Shown one piece after another: positions 49,517 to 57,747 of a stretch of 61,401 nt of DNA. Numbering within the stretch: the first letter of the stretch is position 1; each line of letters starts with the position of its first letter. The notes beneath the pieces were generated by a model. That model saw only the letters and a program-made list of their open reading frames with translations. It ran no database searches and was not told the origin of the DNA. The position numbers and the translations under genes are program-made. The stretch comes from DATJSN01 sp035504095 (GTDB lineage Bacteria; Planctomycetota; Phycisphaerae; WQYP01), in assembly GCA_035504095.1 (NCBI GenBank), contig DATJSN010000006.1, positions 1 to 61,401 of the forward strand. Reading direction: 5' to 3'.

Positions 49517-52450
49517 ATGTTAGAAGCCCATAAAAATACAAGCATCGTTTTTGGATTGTTGGTCGTTTTAGTAGCGGGTTGTGCTCAGCAAACTGGTTCA
49601 GCACCGCCAAATACATTAACACCAAAAGCTGATATTAGTTCATTGGTTGCCCCGTTTGGGGCCGAAGCGCAGGGTATAACCACATCGACAATGCAGGCAT
49701 CGGCAGGACCAAAAAATACCGAAACGCTGGCCCAGATTCAGAAGGATTTAGGTGTTATTTCACAGCAGGAAATTGAATCGAATACAGGAACGCAACCTTC
49801 AGATAAAGCCCTGCGTGCCTTCGGCCTGGGCAGAGCGGCATGGTTATCCGGAGATGATGCTGAGGCACAAACTTTTCTGGAACAAGCGCGAGATGAAGAT
49901 CCGCGGTCTCCAACAGTGCTGGAGTTATTGGCTCAGGTATATCTAGATCAAGGTAATATTGATGCCGCCATTGAGAGTTTAAACGCTGCGGAAAAAATAG
50001 CGACGTACTCGCTGCAGGCGAACTTGATGCTGGGGCAGATTGCCTATCGCAAACACGACTGGATGACGACAATACTCAATCTGCTGCGTGCCTGGAACAG
50101 TCCTGAGTTAGAGGCTGATTCACCTTACAAACCACTGATCATCTTTTACCTGGCGGTTTCATTGCAAAACGCGGGTTACCATAGGGCGGCGGCGGATTGT
50201 TTTGCTGATTGCGATGAACTTTTGTCGATTCCGCGACCGAGTTTCCGGATGAACCGGGATGTGTCGGATCTGATAAGTCACAAAAACGCGATTGAATTTT
50301 TTGCCGGAGAAAATGCCTACGCCGCAGGAGATTACGATGGGGCATTGGAGTATTACCGCCGCGCCCAGGCGGATGGATTATCGAGTATTCTGGTATTAGT
50401 GCGGATCGCCGAGCTTGAGGCGTTGGAACACAATTACAATGTTGCGGAACAGGATGCATTGGACCTCGCTTATGCGGATGGGGTTGTTCCACAGAGTAGT
50501 GCATTGATTGACTGGGTATGGGAGCAGGCTGGTCGTGAAAACTGGATCAGGGATGATTTGTCGCAAATCGGTGAGAGATCTTCCGGCGCGTTATTTGTGC
50601 TGGCAATGCTGGAAGAACAGTCCGGCGACTGGACGGACAGCTATGCCAATTTGAGCCGATATCTGCAGGATCATCCGGAAGATCGTCGCGCACTTATTCC
50701 TTTGGTTGCACTAGCCAGACAGCAGCAGCAGATTCCCGAGGCCTATTTACTTTTTGCCTGGGTTGGCGCGCAGGACAAAATTTCCACCGACGACATCACT
50801 GTTGATTTTCTTGCGATGGTGGGGGCGAATCCAGCGCCTGATTTAGTTTCACAACTTGCCGCGGCCAGAGAGTCACAGACTAATGAAACGGCGAACGGCC
50901 TGTACAAATGTTGGCAATATTACCTATTGGGAATTGCAGCAGGCGAAGCGAATCAACTTGAATCGGCTGTTCAATATCTGCGTTATGCGGTTGAAGCGGA
51001 TCCGAATTTTTGGCCTGCGGCACAATTACTTGCCCGGCATTTGGTAGAACTGAATGAATTTCAGGCGGCGGAAAAAGTTGTGCAAGCTCGAATGGATGGT
51101 CCGAATAAAGCCGCTGCACTGGCGGAGCTTGTGCGCGTATATATCGCAGAAGATCGCCTCCAATTGGCGGCACAAACAGCCGAAAAAGGCATCCGGGAAT
51201 ATCCCGATCAGCCGGACTGTTATCTGCAGGCTGCGGATATTTATGATGTACAACAGGATCTTCAGCGGGAATCTTATGCGTTGGGGAGGCTGATCAAGCA
51301 ATTTCCTGATTTGGAGGAAGGGTATCAGCGGTTATTGGTTTTTGCCGCAAACACGCAGAATCAGGAACTTCAAAATGCCCTGATTAACCGATATATCACC
51401 GAGTTTCCTGATGACAGCTTCGCAGGAATTCTTTTGGCGCGGCAAAGGGCATTACAAGGTGATTATATTGGGGCTGTGCAGATTCTTGAACGAACGATAG
51501 CGATGCATCCGGGGGATGCATCCGTCTATCTGGCCATGTCAGAATTAGAAAACGCTCAGGGTAATCAGGTTGAATCGTTGGCGATACTTGAGGATGCAGT
51601 CAAGATCGATGTTAACAGCGTGGATTTATATGTTGCACTGGCGCAGGATTTTGAAGACATGAAGCAGCCTGAGAAAGCCAAAGCGATTTTAGCCCAGGCC
51701 GCTCGCGAACACCCCGATTCCGAACAATGGCAAACGGCATACGTGGGGTTACTGGACGATTTAGGCGAAAAAAGCGATGTTGAGTCGCAGATTGCCATGT
51801 TGCGAGCACAGGAACCTGATAGTCGCTGGGTCGATCTGCTATATGAGCAATATCTTCAGGAGACTAACCAATGGGTCCAGGCGAAGCAGGTGCTCCAACA
51901 TCTTTGCAACACGCCTTACCCGAACTTAACCGATTTATACGACCTGGCTCAGGTGAATCTGAACCTGGGGGACACAGATGATGAAATATCAACCTATCAG
52001 AGAATACTGAAAATATCGCCTTACGATGCGAATGCCAACAACAATCTGGGATATGAATGGACGCTGCAAGGCATTAATCTTGAAGAAGCAAAACGTATGA
52101 TCAGTATAGCCGTTGAAAATTATCCCAATGAATCAGCTTATCATGACAGTTTGGGATGGGTCCGGTTTAAACTCAACGACCCGCATGGAGCGCTTGTGGA
52201 ATTGCAAATGGCCGTAAGTCTGCCCGGGGGGCAGAATCCGGAAGGAATGCAACATCTGGGCGATGTACTCGATGCGCTGGGAGAAACAACCGAAGCGATT
52301 GAAAGCTGGAAGACGGGGCTGCAAATACTCGCCTCTCAAAAACAGTTGTCGCAAGACGATTTAAAAACACAGAAAAATTTACAGGAACGGCTCAAAAAGG
52401 CGGCGCCGTGGATTAAACTTGATGAACTCAAGCCTGATAATTCAATGTAA
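49517..52450 (+). CDS. Large TPR lipoprotein
   Basis: A 977-residue lipoprotein: an N-terminal hydrophobic stretch ending in the lipobox VLVAGCAQ, a linker with PPNTLTPKADIS, then TPR pairs from about 95 to the end (ALRAFGLGRAAWLSGDDAEA, AIESLNAAEKIATYSLQANL, AVQYLRYAVEADPNFWPAAQ, NNNLGYEWTLQGINLEEAKR). It resembles the 1667-residue TPR protein in its closing segment, where both have a NNLGY/NMAYL...A...DSLGWVRF/DTLGWIYY arrangement, so the two may be distant paralogues. Probably attached to the outer membrane and facing the periplasm, where it could organise secretion or wall-synthesis partners. AGGAGG lies 6 bp before the ATG. yebC follows 45 bp downstream. Confidence 0.85.
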   Translation: MLEAHKNTSIVFGLLVVLVAGCAQQTGSAPPNTLTPKADISSLVAPFGAEAQGITTSTMQASAGPKNTETLAQIQKDLGVISQQEIESNTGTQPSDKALRAFGLGRAAWLSGDDAEAQTFLEQARDEDPRSPTVLELLAQVYLDQGNIDAAIESLNAAEKIATYSLQANLMLGQIAYRKHDWMTTILNLLRAWNSPELEADSPYKPLIIFYLAVSLQNAGYHRAAADCFADCDELLSIPRPSFRMNRDVSDLISHKNAIEFFAGENAYAAGDYDGALEYYRRAQADGLSSILVLVRIAELEALEHNYNVAEQDALDLAYADGVVPQSSALIDWVWEQAGRENWIRDDLSQIGERSSGALFVLAMLEEQSGDWTDSYANLSRYLQDHPEDRRALIPLVALARQQQQIPEAYLLFAWVGAQDKISTDDITVDFLAMVGANPAPDLVSQLAAARESQTNETANGLYKCWQYYLLGIAAGEANQLESAVQYLRYAVEADPNFWPAAQLLARHLVELNEFQAAEKVVQARMDGPNKAAALAELVRVYIAEDRLQLAAQTAEKGIREYPDQPDCYLQAADIYDVQQDLQRESYALGRLIKQFPDLEEGYQRLLVFAANTQNQELQNALINRYITEFPDDSFAGILLARQRALQGDYIGAVQILERTIAMHPGDASVYLAMSELENAQGNQVESLAILEDAVKIDVNSVDLYVALAQDFEDMKQPEKAKAILAQAAREHPDSEQWQTAYVGLLDDLGEKSDVESQIAMLRAQEPDSRWVDLLYEQYLQETNQWVQAKQVLQHLCNTPYPNLTDLYDLAQVNLNLGDTDDEISTYQRILKISPYDANANNNLGYEWTLQGINLEEAKRMISIAVENYPNESAYHDSLGWVRFKLNDPHGALVELQMAVSLPGGQNPEGMQHLGDVLDALGETTEAIESWKTGLQILASQKQLSQDDLKTQKNLQERLKKAAPWIKLDELKPDNSM

Positions 52451-52495
52451 GCTTTCATCGTATCAGCTTCACAAAAAATAATTTTAAAGGATGAT

Positions 52496-53218
52496 ATGGC
52501 AGGTCATTCACACTGGAAATCGATCAAACACAAAAAGGCTGTCGTCGACGCCCGTCGCGGCAAGGTATGGAGTAAGCTTGCGCGACTCATCATTATCGCG
52601 GCTAAAAGGGGCGGCAACCCGGATGATAATCTTGCGCTAAGGTATGCCATTGAAAAGGCCCGCGCTGCGAATATGCCCAACGATACGATTGAAAAAGCTA
52701 TCAAACGCGGCACGGGTGAACTGGGCGCGAATAATTATGAAAATGTTTTATATGAAGGCTATGGGCCGGGAGGAGCGGCCATACTTGTCGATGCACTGAC
52801 GGATAACCGCAACCGAACCGCCGGAGAAATCCGGGTTATTTTTGATCGCAATAACGGAGCGGTGGGTACGGCTAATTCCGTCGGCTGGATGTTCAAAATG
52901 CAGGGGCTGATTGCGATTGAACGTGGCAGTATCGAGGAAGACAAACTTATCGAATTGGCGCTGGAAGCCGGCGCACTGGATGTACTGACCTCAGATGAAG
53001 GTTATATGGTCCAGACGACCGCGACTGATTTTGAAAAGGTTCGTAAAGCCCTGGCTGCGGCGAAGATACCGATTATATCCGCGGAATTAAGCATGATTCC
53101 CAGCCAGACAATTGGCGTAAGCGGTGAAACGGGCCGGCACGTTCAGGAATTGATCGAAGCGTTGGAAGAGCATGACGATGTGCAAAATGTATATTCCAAT
53201 GCACAATGGGAAGATTGA
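52496..53218 (+). CDS. yebC: YebC/PmpR family protein
   Basis: A 240-residue member of the TACO1/YebC family. The N-terminus MAGHSHWKSIKHKKAVVDAR is almost invariant in the family. NPDDNLALRYAIEKARAANM, YEGYGPGGAAILVDALTDNR and NRTAGEIRVIFDRNNGAVGT follow as expected. Members were described as DNA-binding regulators (PmpR) and, more recently, as factors that help ribosomes through proline-rich stretches. The sequence cannot choose between these roles. The normal YebC neighbour ruvC is not here. It has an AAGGATG ribosome site just before the ATG. It is convergent with the SpoIID-like gene, with a 21-bp gap. Confidence 0.96.
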   Translation: MAGHSHWKSIKHKKAVVDARRGKVWSKLARLIIIAAKRGGNPDDNLALRYAIEKARAANMPNDTIEKAIKRGTGELGANNYENVLYEGYGPGGAAILVDALTDNRNRTAGEIRVIFDRNNGAVGTANSVGWMFKMQGLIAIERGSIEEDKLIELALEAGALDVLTSDEGYMVQTTATDFEKVRKALAAAKIPIISAELSMIPSQTIGVSGETGRHVQELIEALEEHDDVQNVYSNAQWED

Positions 53219-53239
53219 GCGCAAACGGCGACTTCGAGT

Positions 53240-54493
53240 TTACCATTGCTCGTGAATCCACGAACTTGGATAATAAAAAGAGAGTATTTGCTGATATGTC
53301 ATGCCGTGCAGGGCCATTGCTTCATCTCCCCATTGAGACATTCCTACGCCGTGGCCGTGGCCGCGGCCGTTCGTCAATTCAATATATGATCCCGCGTCAC
53401 GTATATCAAAGAAACTGCTCGGCGGCACCGGGGCGTTTTGAAAAGGATTCATGAATATAGCCATGCGGAATTCTTCGGCGCGCATTTTTCCGACGTGGCC
53501 ATAGACGTCTCTGAGTGTAATAATTTGCGGCCGCCCGGTAATTGTATTTTTTTCACTGACTGCGACAGAGGCAATTGGGCCAAGTTCGGTCAGATAAGGC
53601 AATCTGTTTTTTAGCCCCCACCAGTTAATGACCTGAGTAATCTGTGCTTTGCTGATGACCATGGGCGGCCAGAAAAAATCGGGACTCTCATCGTCCAGTG
53701 TTCCGGTCGATTCATCCGTCAAAGTAACAACAGCCGCATCGCCCCATGCGTCCGCGGCGCTTTGGGTGGCGCCACCATCGCAGGAACAATAGAAAGAGCA
53801 GAAAATACCGATGCCGGAATCACCTGACGTATAAAGCACCAAACCTCGCGTTCCGGTTACCGCATCCCAGGAGCGGACGGTTTCAGCCTCTTTCCCTCCG
53901 TACATCTGGGAAGTCAGCGTGCCAGTAACATCCCAGGCATGGGTTCTTCCAAAAGTCATGATCTGATAGAGCGCATAGGTGCGAGCAGCTATGGCCTGGG
54001 CGGCGTATGCGGTCGGACGCCAATCACCGTAAAGCTCACGGGATAAGACGCCTGCCAGATATTCCTCAATGGGCAGGGCGTTAACCGCGATAAATTCACC
54101 ATCAGCAAGACGTTCAATTAACACTTTGCCCCGGTATAACTGGGGATTGATGGAAGGAGGATAAGCCTGCTCAGGAACAATTAAAACTCGAATATATGGT
54201 TCCGAGGTTATCGCGGCGACTGATACAACTGGAGGATAAACCTGTCCTAAAATAATTGGCTTGGGTAGTACCGCCGGAACCGCCGGGAACGTACTTATCG
54301 GGCTGGGAATTATAGGATTGGAACTGTTTGAAGCCTGCCCTGAAGTGGTCGGAGGCTGGCTTGGAGAATTGGGAAGCGTGCTGGAATCACTGGAAGGCGC
54401 ACAGCAGGGAAGAGAAAAAAAGAAAACGACGATGCTGGAAACCAGCAGAAGCCGGATCATCCATGATCCCAGGGTCATTTGGCGAACTTCCAT
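53240..54493 (-). CDS. SpoIID/LytB-domain protein, exported
   Basis: A 417-residue protein with an N-terminal hydrophobic segment ending in a possible lipobox (FFSLPCCAP), a low-complexity Ser/Pro linker, and from about 140 the SpoIID domain: IAVNALPIEEYLAGVLSREL, WRPTAYAAQAIAARTYALYQ, SQMYGGK, YCSCDGGATQSAADAWGD and the closing GRGHGHGVGMSQWGDEAMAL. In Bacillus, SpoIID is a lytic transglycosylase acting on denuded glycans during engulfment. In non-sporulating bacteria, relatives remodel peptidoglycan. The conserved Glu of EEYLAGVLSRE is present. A Met five codons in, preceded by GGAAG, is an alternative start. It lies 27 bp downstream of the alpha-CTD/TPR gene on the same strand, so the two may be cotranscribed. 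Confidence 0.88.
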   Translation of the reverse strand: MEVRQMTLGSWMIRLLLVSSIVVFFFSLPCCAPSSDSSTLPNSPSQPPTTSGQASNSSNPIIPSPISTFPAVPAVLPKPIILGQVYPPVVSVAAITSEPYIRVLIVPEQAYPPSINPQLYRGKVLIERLADGEFIAVNALPIEEYLAGVLSRELYGDWRPTAYAAQAIAARTYALYQIMTFGRTHAWDVTGTLTSQMYGGKEAETVRSWDAVTGTRGLVLYTSGDSGIGIFCSFYCSCDGGATQSAADAWGDAAVVTLTDESTGTLDDESPDFFWPPMVISKAQITQVINWWGLKNRLPYLTELGPIASVAVSEKNTITGRPQIITLRDVYGHVGKMRAEEFRMAIFMNPFQNAPVPPSSFFDIRDAGSYIELTNGRGHGHGVGMSQWGDEAMALHGMTYQQILSFYYPSSWIHEQW

Positions 54494-54520
54494 AACGCCA
54501 CAGAGTATGAATTTGGAACT

Positions 54521-55429
54521 CTAATCCATCTTTCGCAGGGACAAACCGAAATTGACCAGGCGTTCTTTAATTTCATCCAGACTGGTCTGACCAAAATTTT
54601 TAACCCCTAAAAGTTCAGCTTCGGTGCGGCTGGCCAAATCACCGATCGTGGCGATTCCCAGACGCTGCAGCGCTTTTCCAGAGCGGACGGAAAGTTCCAG
54701 GTCAGCAACAGGCTTGTTAAGCACGGTTTCCGGAACCGATGAGGAAACGTTCTTCAAAAGTTCCTTGCGCTGTGCCTGGTGGGCTTCATCCGCGGTTTGA
54801 CCCAGTCGCAAGCCTTTTCGCCCAAGCATTTCCCTGATTTCGTGGAGGCTGGTTTCACCGAAATTTTTGTAGCTCAGAAGTTCCGCCTCCGTCGTTTTCA
54901 ATAAGTCGCCCAAAGAGCGAATGTTCATTTTCTTAAGGCAATTGCGCGCCCGGACAGAAAGTTCAAAATCCGTAATGGGGGTTTCCAGAAGCAAGTTGCG
55001 GGTAATAACGCGTTTTTCCGAATCATCTTCAAGTTGCATATCCAGCGAACTGTCCACGTGACGGTAATACATTCGCCCAACAGGGTGGTTGGGCTTTGCG
55101 GATAACAGCCGGTGCAGAAGTTCCTCGGCTTCATCGTAACGACCCGCGTCTTCGTAAAGAACGGAAAGGTTTAGCAGGACGTTTTCATGAGTTTTGGGGC
55201 TATGAGCGAGGGCTTCATAAAGTTCAACCGCGCGCTCATCATCGCCACGAAGGTCCAGAAAGTAAGCGAGTTTAAAGATTACATCCGAATCGTTCGGATC
55301 CAGTTCATGAGCCTTCTCTAAATCTTCCAGGGCCTGGTCGAAGGCTCCTGAGTCAGCGGCTTCCAGAGCGCGTTCGTATAAAGATTTGACCTCAGAAGAA
55401 GCCTTATCCGCAACGGCGGCCGTCATCAT
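54521..55429 (-). CDS. TPR protein with two RNA polymerase alpha-CTD-like domains
   Basis: A 302-residue protein. Residues 12-140 are TPR-like (FDQALEDLEKAHELDPNDSD, AVELYEALAHSPKTHENVLL, RYDEAEELLHRLLSAKPNHP). Two copies of the alpha C-terminal domain follow: first ITDFELSVRARNCLKKMNIR with ELLSYKNFGETSLHEIREML (about 150-208), then VADLELSVRSGKALQRLGIA with ELLGVKNFGQTSLDEIKERL (about 240-298). In the alpha subunit, this domain contacts UP-element DNA and activators through the same helices. There is no alpha N-terminal domain, so this is not rpoA. Probably a transcription-associated or DNA-binding adaptor. Planctomycetes have such proteins, but I know of no experimental work. Start ATG at 55429, with an ATG next to it. 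Confidence 0.85.
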   Translation of the reverse strand: MMTAAVADKASSEVKSLYERALEAADSGAFDQALEDLEKAHELDPNDSDVIFKLAYFLDLRGDDERAVELYEALAHSPKTHENVLLNLSVLYEDAGRYDEAEELLHRLLSAKPNHPVGRMYYRHVDSSLDMQLEDDSEKRVITRNLLLETPITDFELSVRARNCLKKMNIRSLGDLLKTTEAELLSYKNFGETSLHEIREMLGRKGLRLGQTADEAHQAQRKELLKNVSSSVPETVLNKPVADLELSVRSGKALQRLGIATIGDLASRTEAELLGVKNFGQTSLDEIKERLVNFGLSLRKMD

Positions 55430-55530
55430 AGAATTCCCCCGTCAATCACAGGCCCGGGATATACACACGAAAAATCTAATGCGGGCCAGAACAGAGAAAG
55501 TACACTCTTTAAGACAAATTTACAACAGTT

Positions 55531-56085
55531 CTAGCTTCCCAAAGGAGAATAGGAAAAGTGCTGCCCTCCAATGGCTGCCTGGAACATAAGACCGCCGAGT
55601 GGTTTGGTGAATACAAGCACTCCATCCTGATAATCAGCCGCAGTGCCAGCGCCGGATGCGGCTGCAACTGCGGTGGCGCGGGCGTCAAAAGCAGTCTGGC
55701 CGGACTGAAAAGTCGCCATGGCAGCGGCATTTTGAAAGAAAACAATTTCAGCAAAACTCTGGCCGCCAAGCTGGAAGCCGATATTGGCCTGGCCCATCTG
55801 GCAGTAACCAACGAGTTTACCTTGTTGGAAAACCTCGCCATTGCCGCCGGCGCCTCCGATGCCGATGGCCCCGGCGCCAATAGATGGAAATACCGCATAG
55901 CCATAGGCGGAATCGAGAAAAACCTGAATACCAGGATCAGCGTCTTTGAAGTTCTGAATGGTGCCTTGAACCTGGCTATCCTCATATTGACTGTCGGCGT
56001 TGTTTTCGGGAACCATAGAACTGCATCCATTGAGTCCCAAACATAAAATGCAGCCACCAACTGATAAGATGAATGAGCGTGACAT
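55531..56085 (-). CDS. Ysc84-domain lipoprotein, copy 2
   Basis: About 184 residues from the ATG at 56083-56085 (GAGGAGA 8 bp upstream). The lipobox CLGLNGCSS is followed by a short linker and the Ysc84/SH3YL1-type lipid-binding domain: FLDSAYGYAVFPSIGAGAIG, GGNGEVFQQGKLVGYCQMGQ, ANIGFQLGGQSFAEIVFFQN, and the closing DGVLVFTKPLGGLMFQAAIG. The eukaryotic relatives bind phosphoinositides; the bacterial forms are uncharacterised lipoproteins, often stress-induced. It has a close tandem paralogue 145 bp upstream on the same strand. The upstream extension of the frame (34 codons) lacks a ribosome site and is probably not translated. Confidence 0.87.
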   Translation of the reverse strand: MSRSFILSVGGCILCLGLNGCSSMVPENNADSQYEDSQVQGTIQNFKDADPGIQVFLDSAYGYAVFPSIGAGAIGIGGAGGNGEVFQQGKLVGYCQMGQANIGFQLGGQSFAEIVFFQNAAAMATFQSGQTAFDARATAVAAASGAGTAADYQDGVLVFTKPLGGLMFQAAIGGQHFSYSPLGS

Positions 56086-56229
56086 ATTTGTTCTCCTCAA
56101 AAAGTTAATCAAATATGGTGCAGACACAAAACGGAACGACAAGGCCATCCCCACATAGGACGAGTCATCGGACTCCGACGCCGCCACGGTTAAACCCTTT
56201 ACGATCCAACGTGACGTGGTTATATTTCG

Positions 56230-56802
56230 TCAGGGAGACGTCGAAGACAAAGGTACGAATTTAAAGCTCTGGCCGCCAACAGCCGCCTGAGCCATTAATC
56301 CTCCCTGCGGCTTGGTGAAGATCAACACGCCATGCTGATATGCAGCCGTTGTTCCGGCGCCGGCGGAGGCCGCAACCGCGGTGGCTCGTGCATCGAAGGT
56401 GGTCTGTCCGGACTTAAATTCAGCAAGAGGTGAGGCGTTTTCGAAGAATATAATTTCAGCGTAGCTCTGGCCGCCGATTTGAGCCCCGATGTTGCCCTGG
56501 GTCATCGAGCAATAGCCGGTCATCTGACCACTTTCGAAAAGCTCGCCGTTGCCATTGGCTCCGCCGACGATCAGAGCGCCGGCAGTAATCGCCGGAAAAA
56601 CGGCGTAACCGGCAGCGTTATCAAAAAACTTTTGCATGCTTGGGTCAGTAGTTTTGAAGTCCTGGATGGTTCCCTGGACCTGCTGATCGAGAGTTTGTTT
56701 TGCATTGTCATTTTCTGGGGCGGTCGACGCACATCCGCCAAGCGAGAGAATCATGAGTGTTACAAGCGTCAGGGGAAACAGCATGAGAAAAGGGGATTTC
56801 AT
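56230..56802 (-). CDS. Ysc84-domain lipoprotein, copy 1
   Basis: A 190-residue paralogue of the neighbouring lipoprotein. The signal ends in LSLGGCAST. The Ysc84 domain reads FFDNAAGYAVFPAITAGALI, GANGNGELFESGQMTGYCSM, GNIGAQIGGQSYAEIIFFEN, and then HGVLIFTKPQGGLMAQAAVG. The two copies match along their whole length, with changes at about one third of positions by eye. AAGGAGG lies 8 bp before the ATG. The 145 bp between the copies could hold a second promoter. Role unknown; probably an outer-membrane or periplasmic lipid-associated protein. Confidence 0.87.
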   Translation of the reverse strand: MKSPFLMLFPLTLVTLMILSLGGCASTAPENDNAKQTLDQQVQGTIQDFKTTDPSMQKFFDNAAGYAVFPAITAGALIVGGANGNGELFESGQMTGYCSMTQGNIGAQIGGQSYAEIIFFENASPLAEFKSGQTTFDARATAVAASAGAGTTAAYQHGVLIFTKPQGGLMAQAAVGGQSFKFVPLSSTSP

Positions 56803-56963
56803 GGCCAGCCTCCTTGTAGTAGAACCTCTTAAACTCCGAACCGTTGTATTCTACGCCCCCGGCTTTGCCAAGGCTATAGCAAAATATTTGCATGTATTTT
56901 TATCGTTTTGAGCTTGACATCAGCAAATAGGCTCCTACGATTGCCTCAGAAGCTCTGAGAGCA

Positions 56964-57737
56964 ATGATGCGCAATCTGATAGCTGTTCCTGTCTTTAATG
57001 AAGAGCGTCACCTGGAAAAGGTGCTCGCAGAAATTCGCCAATTTAGCGACGCGGATTTACTGGTCGTTGACGATGGTTCAACCGATGCTACCGCCAAAAT
57101 TCTTTCCCGACTGACAGATATCAACATCATCAGGCATCAGCGAAACATTGGTTATGGTAAAAGTCTGATCGACGCATTCTGCTTTGCCATCCGCCGCGAA
57201 TATGACTGGATTATTACCATGGACTGCGACGAGCAGCATGAGCCGGCGGCTATTCCGGATTTTGAAGCTGCCATGGCGCTGGACAATGCGGACATCGTCA
57301 GCGGATCACGATATCTTTTGCCGCCGGAATCGAAAAACGCAGCGCCGCACGACCGAAGGACCATTAACCGGACCATCACGCAAGTCATCAATCAGAATCT
57401 GGGCCTGAATTTGACGGATAGCTTTTGCGGTTTTAAGGCGCATCGTGTCGCTGCCATCAAGCATCTGCCGCTGACGGAAAAAGGGTATGCATTCCCCATG
57501 CAATTCTGGGTGCTTGCCGCCCGGGCGGGTCTGCGAATTGTCGAGTTGCCCGTTCGGCTGATATACAACGACCCAACGCGGCATTTCGGCGGGCAACTGG
57601 ACGACCCGGTCCACAGGCTGCAGCATTATCTGGATGTGTTTTACAGACAGTTACGGTCAGTGGGATCGGCGCAGTCGGCCTCTTTCGTTACGGAACCCGC
57701 CGGAGCCTTGTGTGGCCACGCTGGTGCAATCGAATGA
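56964..57737 (+). CDS. Family 2 glycosyltransferase
   Basis: A 257-residue GT-A glycosyltransferase. LIAVPVFNEERHLEKVLAEI opens the fold. DLLVVDDGSTDATAKIL binds the nucleotide. The metal site is ITMDCDEQHEPAAIPDF (DCDxxH in place of DxD...), then IVSGSRYL and DSFCGFKAHRVAAIKHL, the latter typical of DPM1-like enzymes. VELPVRLIYNDPTRHFGG closes the catalytic part. No membrane helices. Donor and acceptor unknown. It differs from the lpxA-linked glycosyltransferase in its DxD region, so the two are not recent duplicates. The next gene (BshC-like) starts 10 bp downstream, which suggests an operon. Confidence 0.87.
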   Translation: MMRNLIAVPVFNEERHLEKVLAEIRQFSDADLLVVDDGSTDATAKILSRLTDINIIRHQRNIGYGKSLIDAFCFAIRREYDWIITMDCDEQHEPAAIPDFEAAMALDNADIVSGSRYLLPPESKNAAPHDRRTINRTITQVINQNLGLNLTDSFCGFKAHRVAAIKHLPLTEKGYAFPMQFWVLAARAGLRIVELPVRLIYNDPTRHFGGQLDDPVHRLQHYLDVFYRQLRSVGSAQSASFVTEPAGALCGHAGAIE

Positions 57738-57747
57738 CCAAGCTTGA

